A DNA stretch of 64,000 nucleotides from Bacillota bacterium LX-D (GCA_031628995.1 JAVLUO010000002.1:233431-297430), one strand, 5' to 3'. Numbered from the stretch's first letter, positions 8,252 to 18,546 are shown. The notes: generated from the letters alone by a model not told the origin. Made by a program: numbers and translations.

Positions 8252-10264
8252 ATGTTCACTCAAATTAAAAAAAGAGACGATAGAATTGTCCCCTTTGACG
8301 AGACAAAAATTACTGAAGCTATTTTTAAAGCGGCCAAAGCAGTTGGTGGAGAAGATAAACAAACAGCCATGGAGCTTACTTTGGAGGTCTTAAAAAGTTT
8401 AAAAAAAACCTTTAACGGTAATATATTTACAGTTGAGGATGTTCAGGATGCAGTGGAAAAAGTTTTAATTGAAACTGGACATGCTAAAACGGCTAAAGCT
8501 TACATATTATATAGGGATAAAAGAACAAGAATTAGAGATGCCAAATCGGATTTAATGGATGCGGTTGAAGAAATTTTAGTTGAGACCAGCAAGGAAAATG
8601 CTAATGTTAGCAATTCACCTTCGGCGAAGATGTTACAGATTGCTAGTGCTGCCAGTAAAAAATATTATCTAAGCCGTTTAATTCCGGAGGAATTCTCCAC
8701 TGCTCATATTGACGGAACTATTCATATTCACGATTTGGATTTCTATGGAAAGACCTTGACTTGTGTACAAATTCCTTTAGGGGATTTGTTAAAAAATGGC
8801 TTTAACAATGGACATGGCTATATTCGCCCTCCTAAACGTCCGTCTTCAGCAACAGCTTTGGCGGCTATTATTTTGCAAAGCTGTCAAAATGATATGCACG
8901 GTGGACAATCCTTCCCATTCTTTGACAAGGATATTGCTCCTTATGTAGCTGATGCAACAGAAGAAGATACATATCAAGCCATGGAAGCTTTTATTTACAA
9001 TTTAAATTCCATGCATTCCAGAGCAGGGGCTCAAGTACCTTTTAGCAGTCTTAATATTGGTACTGACACCAGCGAAGAAGGCAGAAAGGTGATTAGAAAT
9101 CTTTTACTTGCCTATGAAAAAGGTTTAGGCAGAGGGGAAAACCCTATTTTTCCAAATATAATTTTCCGCTTAAAAGAAGGAATTAATTTTAATCCAGGTG
9201 ATCCAAATTACGATTTGTTTCTACTAGCAATGCGTGTAGCTGGCCGCAGAATGAACCCAACCTTTAGTTTTATGGATGCTTCTTTTAATAAGGAATACGG
9301 AGACCAAGTCAGTTATATGGGCTGTCGTACCCGCGTTATGGCTAATCGCCGGGGGCCGGAGGTAGCTGAAAAAAGAGGTAATCTTTCCTTTACAACTATT
9401 AATTTACCTAGGTTGGGGATATTGGCCCAAGGCAGTCTAAGCAAGTTTTACGGATATTTAGACGAGGTACTGGATTTAACTGTCCGTCAATTATACCATC
9501 GTTTTTGGGTTCAGGCTAAATTAAAAGTGAAAGATATGCCTTTTTTAATGGGACAAGGTATCTATCTTGATTCTGAAAAATTAGAAGAGGACAGCCCCAT
9601 TGAACCCGTGATTAAGCATGGCACTTTATCTGTAGGTTTCATTGGATTGGCTGAAACTTTGACAGCTTTAATCGGCAAACATCATGGTGAAAGCCATGAA
9701 GCCCAAGTAATTGGGCTGCAAATTGTGGAATATATGCGCAAGAAAATCGATGCTTATGCCCAGGAGTATAATTTGAATTACACACTGTTGGCAACACCGG
9801 CAGAAGGACTTTCTGGACGGTTTGTTAAGCATGATCTTGGTAAATTTGGCAGAATACCTGGGGTAACGGATAAAGAATACTATACAAATTCTTTCCATAT
9901 TCCTGTTTCCTACCCTATTACTGCTTTTGAAAAGGTTTCTTTAGAAGGACCTTATCACAAATTTACTAATGGGGGACATATAAGTTACATAGAATTACAA
10001 TCTCCACCTATGGCTAATATTGAAGCTATCCAAGCATTATTAAAGCAAATGAAAGAAAGTGATATGGGGTATGCTGGAATCAATTTTCCCATTGATTTTT
10101 GCACTGCTTGCAGCCATCAAGGAGTAATTGCCGAAGAAACTTGTCCAGTTTGTGGCAGCGGTCCTATCCGCAGGGTACGAAGAATAACAGGGTATTTCAG
10201 TACAGTTGACCGCTTTAATGATGCTAAAAAAGCAGAGCTTAGAGACAGAGTTCCTCATAAATAA
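8252..10264 (+). CDS. nrdD: anaerobic ribonucleoside-triphosphate reductase (class III)
   Basis: NrdD reduces ribonucleotides to deoxyribonucleotides under anaerobic conditions with a glycyl radical. The N-terminal ATP-cone (about residues 1-95) senses dATP. The catalytic barrel follows. Near the C-terminus is a four-cysteine zinc site (CTAC and CPVC), then the radical motif RRITGYFSTVDRFNDAK with the glycine near residue 647. At 670 residues it is full length. It overlaps no gene but is only two bases after nrdR. The activating enzyme gene nrdG is not adjacent; it lies 8.3 kb downstream beyond aroF and trp. Confidence 0.97.
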   Translation: MFTQIKKRDDRIVPFDETKITEAIFKAAKAVGGEDKQTAMELTLEVLKSLKKTFNGNIFTVEDVQDAVEKVLIETGHAKTAKAYILYRDKRTRIRDAKSDLMDAVEEILVETSKENANVSNSPSAKMLQIASAASKKYYLSRLIPEEFSTAHIDGTIHIHDLDFYGKTLTCVQIPLGDLLKNGFNNGHGYIRPPKRPSSATALAAIILQSCQNDMHGGQSFPFFDKDIAPYVADATEEDTYQAMEAFIYNLNSMHSRAGAQVPFSSLNIGTDTSEEGRKVIRNLLLAYEKGLGRGENPIFPNIIFRLKEGINFNPGDPNYDLFLLAMRVAGRRMNPTFSFMDASFNKEYGDQVSYMGCRTRVMANRRGPEVAEKRGNLSFTTINLPRLGILAQGSLSKFYGYLDEVLDLTVRQLYHRFWVQAKLKVKDMPFLMGQGIYLDSEKLEEDSPIEPVIKHGTLSVGFIGLAETLTALIGKHHGESHEAQVIGLQIVEYMRKKIDAYAQEYNLNYTLLATPAEGLSGRFVKHDLGKFGRIPGVTDKEYYTNSFHIPVSYPITAFEKVSLEGPYHKFTNGGHISYIELQSPPMANIEAIQALLKQMKESDMGYAGINFPIDFCTACSHQGVIAEETCPVCGSGPIRRVRRITGYFSTVDRFNDAKKAELRDRVPHK

Positions 10265-10289
10265 TTTTTTATTTTAATCTGATATTAAC

Positions 10290-10319
10290 TTGACATTATC
10301 TAATTTCTTTTAATATACT
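10290..10319 (+). promoter_or_regulatory. sigma-A promoter of the aroF leader
   Basis: TTGACA at 10290-10295 and TATACT at 10314-10319 are 18 bases apart, about 38 bases before the leader peptide start. Confidence 0.7.
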
Positions 10320-10356
10320 ATAATATAGGTTAAAAGTTTTTTAGGAGGCATTTGTA

Positions 10357-10494
10357 ATGCATAATCCTTTGGCAAGCAAAATAAATCAAGTAAATAACTT
10401 TTATTTTAAGAACTGGTGCTTTTATTTTAGCACTGGTTATTTGCGTTGCCAAAAGAATATCCAACAACCGCCTAATGAGCTAACCTTTGAATAA
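10357..10494 (+). CDS. aromatic-rich leader peptide upstream of aroF
   Basis: A 45-codon frame starts at ATG 10357 with TTAGGAGG well placed upstream. Residues 15-28 read FYFKNWCFYFSTGY, in which eight of fourteen are Phe, Tyr or Trp. The triplet FYF occurs twice with identical codons (ttt tat ttt). The frame lies between the aroF promoter and a strong terminator. This is the classic layout of a ribosome-mediated attenuator that reads charged aromatic tRNAs. An RNA hairpin (AACTGGTGC with GCACTGGTT) overlaps the aromatic codons. The coding call is strong; the mechanism is inference. Confidence 0.8.
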   Translation: MHNPLASKINQVNNFYFKNWCFYFSTGYLRCQKNIQQPPNELTFE

Positions 10495-10533
10495 TTTTAA
10501 CTTAGATTAGTAAGTTTCTATCTAAAGAAAATT

Positions 10534-10563
10534 AATAAGACTCATTGGAGTCTTATTTTTTTT
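10534..10563 (+). terminator. attenuator terminator before aroF
   Basis: AATAAGACTC and GAGTCTTATT form a perfect ten-pair stem around ATTG, followed by eight or more T. It lies between the leader peptide stop and the aroF ribosome site, so it would abort aroF transcription unless prevented. Confidence 0.88.
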
Positions 10564-10590
10564 ACATTCATTTTTAAGGAGGAGATTGAA

Positions 10591-11436
10591 ATGAGCGTAG
10601 TTTTAAAAAACGATACTACTTTATTTAGTATCAATTGTTTACAGAATCCAGAACCTACAGTTATTAAAGTTAAGGATAAAACTATTGGTGGTAAAAAAAT
10701 TGCGGTTATTGCTGGTCCATGTTCTGTGGAAAGTGAGGAACAAATCGTTGCTATTGCCGAAGCAGTTAAAAAAGCTGGGGCAACTTTTTTAAGAGGAGGC
10801 TCATTTAAGCCTAGAACCTCACCCTATAGTTTCCAAGGTCTACGGGAAGAAGGATTAAAATTATTGCAGATTGCTCGGGAGCAGACAGGGTTACCGGTAG
10901 TAAGTGAAATTATGGCTATTAGTGCCATTGAGACTTTCGTGGAATGTGTAGATATTATCCAAGTAGGTGCCCGGAACATGCAGAATTTTGAGCTGCTGAA
11001 AGAACTAGGTAAAATAAAAACTCCTATTTTACTGAAACGGGGTTTAAGTGCCACTATTGAGGAATGGCTTATGGCTGCAGAATATATTTTAGCAGAAGGG
11101 AACCCTAATGTGATTCTGTGTGAAAGAGGTATTCGTACTTTTGAAAATTACACTCGCAATACCTTAGACTTAAGCGCCATTCTCGCCGTGAAGAAACTTA
11201 GTCATTTGCCTGTCATTGTAGATCCAAGTCATGCTACAGGTAAGTCATGGATGGTTGAGCCCTTGTCTCAGGCTGCCATAGTCACTGGTGCAGATGGTTT
11301 GATTATTGAAGTCCATAATGATCCGGAAAATGCCAAGTGCGATGGTCCACAATCGATTAAACCAGATGAATTTGCATCTTTGATGATCTCTTTAAAAGAA
11401 TTAGCGAGGATGAAAAATAGGGTCATTAGTAATTAA
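10591..11436 (+). CDS. aroF: 3-deoxy-7-phosphoheptulonate synthase (DAHP synthase, type I-beta)
   Basis: The enzyme joins phosphoenolpyruvate and erythrose 4-phosphate in the first step of the shikimate pathway. Family motifs are clear: [42 protein letters not shown] and [10 protein letters not shown]. At 281 residues it starts with only about 35 residues before the barrel. It lacks the ferredoxin-like regulatory domain of about 65 residues found in the Thermotoga-type enzyme, and it has no chorismate mutase domain. Control may therefore be mainly by the upstream attenuator. AAGGAGGAG precedes the ATG. The trp operon converges on it from the other strand. Confidence 0.94.
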   Translation: MSVVLKNDTTLFSINCLQNPEPTVIKVKDKTIGGKKIAVIAGPCSVESEEQIVAIAEAVKKAGATFLRGGSFKPRTSPYSFQGLREEGLKLLQIAREQTGLPVVSEIMAISAIETFVECVDIIQVGARNMQNFELLKELGKIKTPILLKRGLSATIEEWLMAAEYILAEGNPNVILCERGIRTFENYTRNTLDLSAILAVKKLSHLPVIVDPSHATGKSWMVEPLSQAAIVTGADGLIIEVHNDPENAKCDGPQSIKPDEFASLMISLKELARMKNRVISN

Positions 11437-11510
11437 TTAGTTAGAAAGGAATTGTTAAATTAGTAAAAAGCAGCTGCTTTATTTATTTAAAATAGAATAT
11501 AAAAACGACC

Positions 11511-11545
11511 ACATTGATTTACTCAGATGTGCTCGTTTTCGTGCG
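11511..11545. terminator. bidirectional terminator between aroF and trpA
   Basis: AAAACGACCACAT and ATGTGCTCGTTTT pair with a single mismatch, with a T tract on either strand. It can end both convergent units. Confidence 0.75.
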
Positions 11546-11574
11546 GCCTTTAACTGCCATTTAAAGATTAGTTG

Positions 11575-12363
11575 CTATAATACATGATTAATTGCACGTA
11601 CTAAATGTGTAACATTAGCGATAACTTCACCTTTATCCTTACTTTTTTCCATTTCATGAACAATGGCACTGCCTACGATAATCCCATCACAATAGTCTTT
11701 AAAATCCTCAGCCATTTCAGGACCAGAAATTCCAAAGCCCAAAGCCCTTGGTAAGTTGGTACATGCTGCAACTTCTTTCATATATTCTTTAATATCCGTA
11801 TTAATTTTACTCCTTTGGCCGGTAACACCTGTTGTAGAAATACAATAAACAAAGCCTCCAGCGTTGGCGGTTATTTGTTTTATTCTCTCATGGGAAGTAG
11901 GCGCTACCAGAGGGATTAAGTGTAGCCCATAGGCACCCATATTGCCTAACAACTCATCTCGTTCTTCTAAAGGTAAATCCGGCACAATTAGCCCATCGAT
12001 GCCTGCAGCGGCGGAAGCTGCTAAAAATCGCTCCACACCATAGGTGAAAATGGAATTATAGTAGACGAGAAAAACTAAGGGAACGTTGCTTAACTGTCTA
12101 ATTTTCCTTACAGCTTCCATGATTCCAGCTATGGATGTTCCTCCTTCCAATGCTCTATTGGCTGCCCTTTGGATAACAGGCCCATCTGCAATAGGGTCGG
12201 AAAAGGGAATGCCTAGTTCGATAATATCTGCCCCTGCTTTTTCCAGCTCCAAGGTTAGAGCATAAGTAGTTTCTAAACCTAGGTCTCCCCCCATAATATA
12301 GGTAATCATGGCTTTTTTCCCCGTATTTTTTAAGTGATCAAATTTTTTAGTAATTCTATTCAT
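11575..12363 (-). CDS. trpA: tryptophan synthase alpha subunit
   Basis: TrpA cleaves indole-3-glycerol phosphate to indole and glyceraldehyde 3-phosphate and channels indole to TrpB. The alpha-subunit signature [20 protein letters not shown] contains the catalytic glutamate and aspartate region, and the phosphate-binding GFGIS and VGSAIV segments are present. The 262-residue length is standard. The start overlaps the trpB stop by four bases, indicating translational coupling. It is the last gene of the operon. Confidence 0.97.
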   Translation of the reverse strand: MNRITKKFDHLKNTGKKAMITYIMGGDLGLETTYALTLELEKAGADIIELGIPFSDPIADGPVIQRAANRALEGGTSIAGIMEAVRKIRQLSNVPLVFLVYYNSIFTYGVERFLAASAAAGIDGLIVPDLPLEERDELLGNMGAYGLHLIPLVAPTSHERIKQITANAGGFVYCISTTGVTGQRSKINTDIKEYMKEVAACTNLPRALGFGISGPEMAEDFKDYCDGIIVGSAIVHEMEKSKDKGEVIANVTHLVRAINHVL

Positions 12364-13544
12364 AAGTCTTCCCCCAATACTTGTACAATAGTATCTACAT
12401 CTTTGTCCCCTCTGCCGGAAAGGTTAATGACAATTATTTTTTCCCGGGAAAGTTGAGGCGCCAATTGTAAAGCATAAGCAACGGCATGGGAACTTTCAAT
12501 GGCAGGGATAATCCCTTCTAGTCTTGACAATTTGACAAAGGCAGCTACAGCTTCTTGATCCGTAATCGGTACGTACTGTGCTCGGCCAGTTTCCTTATAA
12601 AAAGCGTGTTCAGGGCCAATGCCCGGATAATCTAGACCGGCGGAAATAGAGTACACAGGCATAATCTGACCTTCCTGGTTTTGCAATACATAGGTTTTCA
12701 TACCATGAATAACCCCAATGCTTCCTTTAGAAATAGTAGCAGCATGCTGATCTGTGTCTACTCCTAAGCCTCCTGCTTCCGTACCGATTAATTTAACTTC
12801 CTCATCTTCATAAAAAGGAGCAAACATACCCATAGCATTGCTGCCTCCCCCCACACAGGCAATAATGTAATCAGGAAGACGTTTTTCCCGCTCTAAAATT
12901 TGTTTTTTAGTTTCGTCACCAATAATTCTCTGAAAATCCCTAACCATAGTAGGGTAGGGATGAGGTCCCATGGTAGAACCGATGACATAAAAAGTGTTAG
13001 CTACATTAGTAACCCAGTCTCGAAAGGCTTCGTTGACTGCGTCTTTCAGGGTGCCTGTGCCTAATGCTACACAGTTTACCTTAGCGCCTAAAAGCTTCAT
13101 GCGAGTTACATTGAGGGCTTGCCGGCGAATATCTTCCTCACCCATATAGATTTCACATTGCATCCCAAACATAGCTGCTGCCGTAGCTGTGGCTACCCCA
13201 TGCTGCCCTGCTCCTGTTTCAGCGATTATCCGTTTTTTGCCCATTCTTTTGGCTAAGAGTATTTGCCCTAAAACATTGTTGATTTTATGAGCTCCAGTAT
13301 GGTTTAAATCTTCTCTTTTCAAATAAATCTTAGCACCACCCAGCTCATTAGTTAGGTTATGGGCAAAGTACAAAGGAGTTGGCCGACCCGAATATTCTTT
13401 AAGGTAATAGAGATACTCAGCCTTAAAGGTCTCATCCCCTTGGACTTTCTCATAATTTTTCTCAAGTTCTAACAAAGCATTCATTACGGTTTCAGGTACA
13501 TATTGTCCTCCAAAAATGCCAAATCTGCCTGCCGGATTTGTCAT
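12360..13544 (-). CDS. trpB: tryptophan synthase beta subunit
   Basis: TrpB is the pyridoxal-phosphate enzyme that condenses indole with serine. The cofactor lysine motif [11 protein letters not shown] and the phosphate-cradle [10 protein letters not shown] are visible, and the GAGQHG active-site loop follows the lysine. The 394 residues match the standard TrpB1 form that works with TrpA. It overlaps trpA and trpF by four bases on either side, so the operon is tightly packed. Confidence 0.98.
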   Translation of the reverse strand: MTNPAGRFGIFGGQYVPETVMNALLELEKNYEKVQGDETFKAEYLYYLKEYSGRPTPLYFAHNLTNELGGAKIYLKREDLNHTGAHKINNVLGQILLAKRMGKKRIIAETGAGQHGVATATAAAMFGMQCEIYMGEEDIRRQALNVTRMKLLGAKVNCVALGTGTLKDAVNEAFRDWVTNVANTFYVIGSTMGPHPYPTMVRDFQRIIGDETKKQILEREKRLPDYIIACVGGGSNAMGMFAPFYEDEEVKLIGTEAGGLGVDTDQHAATISKGSIGVIHGMKTYVLQNQEGQIMPVYSISAGLDYPGIGPEHAFYKETGRAQYVPITDQEAVAAFVKLSRLEGIIPAIESSHAVAYALQLAPQLSREKIIVINLSGRGDKDVDTIVQVLGEDL

Positions 13545-14146
13545 TTGGCTCTCACCCTTTCTATAAATGTCTTTAGTTTTACGTAGTCTTTACAACCATT
13601 TGTTTCGACTCCACTGCTAACGTCAACGGCAAAAGGATTAACACTGGCAATTGCCTGCTCCACATTGTCTGGATTTAAACCTCCTGCTAAAATGAGGGGT
13701 GCCGGTAAAGATATCTCTTTAGTAAGATTCCAATTGAAAGTTTGGCCAGTTCCTCCCATGCGACCTTTGACGGCAGTATCCAATAAAATACCATTAACTT
13801 GATAGGACAGTGCTTCCTCTAAACTGAATAGATTTTGAACTCTAATGGCTTTCCATATGTCTGGAGTATAGTATTTCATGGTCTCAGGTGGTTCTGAGCC
13901 ATGTAATTGGACAATATCTAGTTGTAATTCTTTAGCTACCTCATTAACCACATGGTAGTTTTCATTTACGAATACTCCCACCTTTTGAATATCTGTTGCT
14001 AAATTGGCTACTAGTTTTTTAGCTAAACTTAAATTAACTTGCCTGGGACTTGGGGCAAAAACAAAACCCGCATAGTCAACTTGTAATTCATTGGCATAAG
14101 CAATATCCTCTAACCGCCTCAGACCGCATACTTTAATTTTTACCAC
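13541..14146 (-). CDS. trpF: phosphoribosylanthranilate isomerase
   Basis: TrpF converts phosphoribosylanthranilate to the carboxyphenylamino-deoxyribulose phosphate. The N-terminal [11 protein letters not shown] carries the catalytic cysteine, [14 protein letters not shown] is the family motif, and the C-terminal phosphate-binding VDVSSGVET is intact. The 201 residues are typical. It is a free-standing enzyme, not fused to TrpC. It overlaps trpB by four bases and follows trpC by six. Confidence 0.96.
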   Translation of the reverse strand: MVKIKVCGLRRLEDIAYANELQVDYAGFVFAPSPRQVNLSLAKKLVANLATDIQKVGVFVNENYHVVNEVAKELQLDIVQLHGSEPPETMKYYTPDIWKAIRVQNLFSLEEALSYQVNGILLDTAVKGRMGGTGQTFNWNLTKEISLPAPLILAGGLNPDNVEQAIASVNPFAVDVSSGVETNGCKDYVKLKTFIERVRAK

Positions 14147-14152
14147 TTAATT

Positions 14153-14926
14153 TCACCCCATTTTCAGCTCTGCTAATAAGTCTTTAATCTGCCCAGCTTT
14201 CATAAATGCTTCACCAATGAGGACAGCGTCTACTCCCAAGGAATTTAAATACTGCATATCTGCGAGGTTATGAATGCCGCTTTCCGATACTTTTACAACT
14301 TCAGCAGGTATTGTAGTGATTAATTTCTCTGTATTTTTTAAACTCACTGTAAAGTCATGTAAATTTCTATTGTTAATGCCAATAATAGGAACATTGGCTT
14401 CCAGGGCAATTTCCAGCTCTTTTTCGTCATGGACTTCCACTAAACAGTGAAGTCCTAAAGCGGTTGCCAGCTGGTAAAAGTGCTTTAAATTTTTCCCAAT
14501 TACAGCCACTATCAGTAGTACCGCATCTGCTCCCAATACTTTAGATTGATAAATTTGATATTCGTCAACGATGAAATCTTTACGCAACAGGGGGCAATCC
14601 ACAAGGGGTTTTACCTCTCCAATAAATTGGTCAGCACCTAGAAAATATTTTTGCTCCGTTAAGATAGAAATGGCATCTACATTTCCCCTCTGATAGTCTT
14701 GGGCAATTTCTCTAGGTTGAAAATTTTCCTTTAAGATACCTTTAGAGGGGGATGCTTTTTTAATTTCACCGATAATATTAATTCCTTTATCCTTAGTTAA
14801 AGCTTTATAAAAATCTCTGGCAGGTTCCACAAAAGCTATTTTTTTCTGCAGTTCCTGAAGAGGAGTCTGTTCTTTTTCCAGTACTAACTGCTTTTTTTTG
14901 TGAAGTACAATTTCATCTAAAATCAT
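14153..14926 (-). CDS. trpC: indole-3-glycerol phosphate synthase
   Basis: TrpC closes the indole ring. Catalytic motifs are visible in order: [10 protein letters not shown] (lysine), [13 protein letters not shown] (lysine), GINNRNL and VSESGI. At 257 residues it is a full single-domain enzyme. It overlaps trpD by four bases. Confidence 0.97.
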   Translation of the reverse strand: MILDEIVLHKKKQLVLEKEQTPLQELQKKIAFVEPARDFYKALTKDKGINIIGEIKKASPSKGILKENFQPREIAQDYQRGNVDAISILTEQKYFLGADQFIGEVKPLVDCPLLRKDFIVDEYQIYQSKVLGADAVLLIVAVIGKNLKHFYQLATALGLHCLVEVHDEKELEIALEANVPIIGINNRNLHDFTVSLKNTEKLITTIPAEVVKVSESGIHNLADMQYLNSLGVDAVLIGEAFMKAGQIKDLLAELKMG

Positions 14927-15939
14927 AGTGCTATCTCCTGACTATATTCAATGAATTCATTTAATTTATCAAGGGCTGCTCCTGAATCAATAAGTTCTTC
15001 TGCCTGCCTAATGCCCTCATGTAAATCTTCCGCAACTTTGCCTACATAGAGTGCTGCTCCGCTATTTAAAAGCACAATATCCCTGGCAGGGCCCTTTTGG
15101 CCGGCTAAAACCCGGCTAATTATTTGGGCGTTAAAAGCTGCATCTTGACCAGCTATAGCGTCTAAGGTTCCATAGGAAAAACCATATTCTTCAGGATCAA
15201 TAGTATAATTGATAATTTCTCCATTGCTTACTTCACTGACAACAGTTTTAGTAGTAATAGTAATTTCGTCTAGTCCGTCTAGGCCATGGACAACCATTGC
15301 TTTTTCGATTCCCAGATTATTTAAAACTTCTGCAATAACCCCAATTAAGTTTTGGTCATAAACGCCTAAGACTTGACCTTGCACAAATGCTGGATTGACT
15401 AAGGGGCCTAAAAGATTAAACACCGTTTTGATTCCTAATTCTCTTCTTGGGCCCACCACATTCTTCATTGCTGTGTGATAGTGAGGCGCAAATAAGAAGC
15501 CAATGCCTATTTCTTTAATACATCTTTCGGCGGCAGATGGGTCTAGATTAATGCGTACCCCTAAGGCTTCTAAAACATCGGCGCTGCCGCTTTTACTGGA
15601 AACAGCTTTGTTGCCGTGTTTAGCAACTTTCACACCTCCTGCGGCAGCAACAAGTGCTACAATTGTAGATATATTAAAAGTCTTTCCACCGTCGCCTCCA
15701 GTACCGCAAGTATCAATGGCGTAACTATCCATTTGGACTTTTTTAGCTTTACTGCGCATGGATTTAGCAAAGCCTGTTATTTCCGAAATATTTTCTCCTT
15801 TCATACAAAGAGCTGTTAAAAGACCACCAATTTGGGCCGGCGTTGCTTCCCCGTTCATAATTGCGTCCATGACCTGCATAGCCTCAGTTTCAGTTAAATC
15901 TTCTTTCCCTAAGATCTTTTTTAAAGCTTCATTTAACAT
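14923..15939 (-). CDS. trpD: anthranilate phosphoribosyltransferase
   Basis: TrpD transfers phosphoribose from PRPP to anthranilate. The PRPP-binding motif [14 protein letters not shown], the [15 protein letters not shown] segment and the [20 protein letters not shown] segment are all conserved. The 338-residue length is standard. It is not fused to the TrpG amidotransferase, which is the separate gene 16 bases upstream. Confidence 0.97.
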   Translation of the reverse strand: MLNEALKKILGKEDLTETEAMQVMDAIMNGEATPAQIGGLLTALCMKGENISEITGFAKSMRSKAKKVQMDSYAIDTCGTGGDGGKTFNISTIVALVAAAGGVKVAKHGNKAVSSKSGSADVLEALGVRINLDPSAAERCIKEIGIGFLFAPHYHTAMKNVVGPRRELGIKTVFNLLGPLVNPAFVQGQVLGVYDQNLIGVIAEVLNNLGIEKAMVVHGLDGLDEITITTKTVVSEVSNGEIINYTIDPEEYGFSYGTLDAIAGQDAAFNAQIISRVLAGQKGPARDIVLLNSGAALYVGKVAEDLHEGIRQAEELIDSGAALDKLNEFIEYSQEIAL

Positions 15940-15955
15940 TGTTTACACCTCCAAT

Positions 15956-16519
15956 TTAAATAGCTAAAAAATTATTAATAAGCTGTTTCCCAGCTTCAGT
16001 CAGAATAGATTCAGGGTGAAACTGCAACCCATAAACGGGAAACTCCCGGTGCTTAATTCCCATTATAATTCCATCTTCCGTTGCAGCTGTTATTTCCAAC
16101 TGCTCATTAAGGCTAGCCTCATTAATGACCAAGGAATGATATCTGGCAACGGAAAGAGGATTTTTGACCTTAGCAAATATATCTGTACCTTTGTGGGTTA
16201 TTACTGATGCTTTTCCGTGCATAATTTTCGGAGCTTTAACGATTTCTGCCCCATAGGCGTAACCAATGGCCTGATGCCCTAGGCAAATGCCTAAAATAGG
16301 TATTTGCCCTTGAACTGCTTTAATCAGCTCCACGCAATTTCCAGCATTTTCAGGTCTGCCGGGACCAGGGGAGAGGACTATTTGGGAAAAATCCGCTTCT
16401 AGGATTTCGGCAATAGTTATTTGGTCATTGCGCCTAACTTCAATCTTAGGAGTGAACTCCCCCAGGTATTGATACAGGTTGTAAGTAAAAGAATCGTAAT
16501 TATCGATTAAGAGAATCAT
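15956..16519 (-). CDS. trpG: anthranilate synthase glutamine amidotransferase subunit
   Basis: TrpG supplies ammonia from glutamine to TrpE. The class I amidotransferase triad is visible: the cysteine in GICLGHQAIG, and the histidine and glutamate in LQFHPESILT. The N-terminal ILLIDNYDSFTYNL is characteristic. It overlaps trpE by four bases. In Firmicutes the same subunit often also serves aminodeoxychorismate synthase, but nothing here tests that. Confidence 0.96.
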   Translation of the reverse strand: MILLIDNYDSFTYNLYQYLGEFTPKIEVRRNDQITIAEILEADFSQIVLSPGPGRPENAGNCVELIKAVQGQIPILGICLGHQAIGYAYGAEIVKAPKIMHGKASVITHKGTDIFAKVKNPLSVARYHSLVINEASLNEQLEITAATEDGIIMGIKHREFPVYGLQFHPESILTEAGKQLINNFLAI

Positions 16520-17952
16520 AATAAAGCCTCCTTTAATACCATGGCCTTAGCTAATACTTCCTCATATTCTTTGTCGGGGATAGAATCATAAACAATGCCT
16601 GCTCCAGACTGAATGTACGCTTTACCGTCCTTAAAGACAATTGTCCTAATGGCAATACACATATCTGAGTTACCTGAATAGGAGAAATAGCCAACTGCAC
16701 CAGCGTAAATACCTCGGCGGACATTTTCCAACTCATCGATAATTTCCATGGCTCTTACCTTTGGGGCTCCAGAGACAGTGCCGGCTGGTAAACAAGCTGC
16801 TAAAGCAGAAAAACAAGATTTATCTTCTCGAATCTTTCCAGCTACTGTAGATACTAGATGCATGACATGGGAATATAAATCTACTTCCATGTACCTTTTA
16901 ACTTCCACTGTGCCAAATTGACTTATTTTCCCTAGATCATTTCTGCCTAGATCTAGCAGCATCATGTGTTCTGCCCGTTCCTTTTCGTCCGCCAGCAATT
17001 CTTGTTTTAAGAGCTCATCTTCTTCAGCTGATTTACCTCTCGGTCTAGTACCGGCAATAGGATTAGTTAGCACAATGCTATCTTTGAGGCTAACTAAGCT
17101 TTCTGGAGAAGAGCCAATTACTTGGTGGGTACCAAAATCTAAATAAAATAAATAGGGGGAAGGATTAATGGATCTTAACTTCCTATAAGCGTCAAAGGGA
17201 TCCATTTCAGTTGCAGCCGTTAATCTCAGGGATAATACGGCTTGGAAAATATCTCCTTCGACAATATATTTTTTAATTTTTTCAACCATCTCCATATAGG
17301 CTTCTCGGCTATAGTTGGTTTGCACTTCCTTTAAGGGACCTGCAGTGCCTATGGGATGTATTTGCTGCGGTCGTAAAATGCAATCTTTAAGTTCAGCTAA
17401 TTGCTCCAGAATCTCTGTATAACCAATGTTTTCTTCCGGCATGGTATTATAAATTAATAAAACTTGATGACGGTAATGATCATAGGCAATAACATTTTGA
17501 TACAACATGAGACACGCTTCAGGTGCATTAATAGTGTCAGTGTTTTCATCGGGAAGTTTCTCATATTGTCTAATCACATCGTAGCCCACATAGCCAACTG
17601 CTCCTCCAAAAAAAGGTGGTAAAGTACTTTGCTGTTTAGATTTGTATTTTTGGAAAAGCTGCTCTATTTCTTCAAGAATGTTGCCTTCAATATGGATTAT
17701 GGAATTGTCTTTTTCAATTTTAATTTTCTTGCCATAACTGCTCATAATCAGATAGGGGTTTGCTCCTAGAAAAGAATAGCGTCCCCAGGTGTTTCCGTTT
17801 TCTGCACTTTCTAAAAGGAACTTATGCTGTCCCTGTAAGTTATAAAATAAGCTGATGGGTGTAAATTCATCTGCATTAATAGTCAAAACAACTGATGTTA
17901 AATAGCCTTGCGATTTAATTGCTTCAAATTCTGCTTCCTTAGGATAAATCAA
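16516..17952 (-). CDS. trpE: anthranilate synthase component I
   Basis: TrpE makes anthranilate from chorismate as the committed step of tryptophan synthesis. The chorismate-binding core runs from YMEMVEKIKKYIVEGDIFQAV through GTRPRGKS, LGRNDLGK and SGAPKVRAMEIID to SGAGIVYDS. The N-terminal region contains the usual tryptophan-feedback element beginning near ESAENGNTWGRYSFLG. TTG 17952 is preferred because GAGGTGAGG lies just before it. GTG 17961, nine bases upstream, overlaps that ribosome site. It is the first gene after the double T-box leader. Confidence 0.95.
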   Translation of the reverse strand: MIYPKEAEFEAIKSQGYLTSVVLTINADEFTPISLFYNLQGQHKFLLESAENGNTWGRYSFLGANPYLIMSSYGKKIKIEKDNSIIHIEGNILEEIEQLFQKYKSKQQSTLPPFFGGAVGYVGYDVIRQYEKLPDENTDTINAPEACLMLYQNVIAYDHYRHQVLLIYNTMPEENIGYTEILEQLAELKDCILRPQQIHPIGTAGPLKEVQTNYSREAYMEMVEKIKKYIVEGDIFQAVLSLRLTAATEMDPFDAYRKLRSINPSPYLFYLDFGTHQVIGSSPESLVSLKDSIVLTNPIAGTRPRGKSAEEDELLKQELLADEKERAEHMMLLDLGRNDLGKISQFGTVEVKRYMEVDLYSHVMHLVSTVAGKIREDKSCFSALAACLPAGTVSGAPKVRAMEIIDELENVRRGIYAGAVGYFSYSGNSDMCIAIRTIVFKDGKAYIQSGAGIVYDSIPDKEYEEVLAKAMVLKEALL

Positions 17953-17977
17953 AATCCTCACCTCATTTACTATAAAT

Positions 17978-18310
17978 AAAAAAGCACTTCATCCCAATTC
18001 ATGGGACGAAGTGCCGTGGTGCCACCCAAATTAAGCATTAAGTATAGCATGAAAAATAAAAAGCATTTCATCCCTTAGGACGAAATGCTCAGCATTTACT
18101 ATGCCACCTAAATAGCTTCTTTTCCAGGTACGGAATTATAAAAGAGAATTCGATACCCTGTCCTTGTAACGGCGGACCCCCGGTTTTTGCTACTAGAAAA
18201 ATCTTTCGCATTACTTCTTGTGGAACCATTCAATAGCAATCGTAGTGCTGGATTTCCACCGTCACCAGCTCTCTATAACTCGTATCTTCTATCTACTCTT
18301 TCCACGCATT
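17978..18310 (-). ncRNA. tryptophan T-box leader with two terminator modules
   Basis: Read on the reverse strand, the leader has a stem I region with AGAGA followed by GCTGGTGACGGTGG. The specifier TGG (Trp) lies at 18226-18228. The first T-box carries TGGC in GGTGGCATAG at about 18100-18108, and its terminator is at 18058-18091. Only about 35 bases later comes a second T-box, GGGTGGCACCACGG, at about 18014-18027, with its own terminator at 17983-18015. Both TGGC elements match the GCCA end of tRNA-Trp. No second stem I fits between the two modules, so one specifier serves two decisions. Confidence 0.9.
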
Positions 18311-18349
18311 GAATTTACTATTTTAAATTTATAAATATAATATATAAAT

Positions 18350-18378
18350 ATAATAATTGTATTTAAATAAGATTGCAA
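18350..18378 (-). promoter_or_regulatory. possible promoter of the trp leader
   Basis: On the reverse strand, TTGCAA and TATTAT are separated by 17 bases, about 40 bases before the T-box stem I. The surrounding sequence is very AT-rich, which weakens the call. The 18311-18546 interval holds this and probably the nrdG promoter (TATAAT at 18496-18501, no clear -35). Confidence 0.5.
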
Positions 18379-18546
18379 GATTTATTTAAAAATTTATTAT
18401 ATTTATTTTATATTCTATCTTTCAATGATTTCATTTATACTTATTTCATTGTATTCTTTATTCAAGACATTGGTTCCTATTTGGTGATAAAAAGTTATAA
18501 TTAAAATGAAAAGCCTATTTTACGAATTAATGAAAGTTGTGATTAA

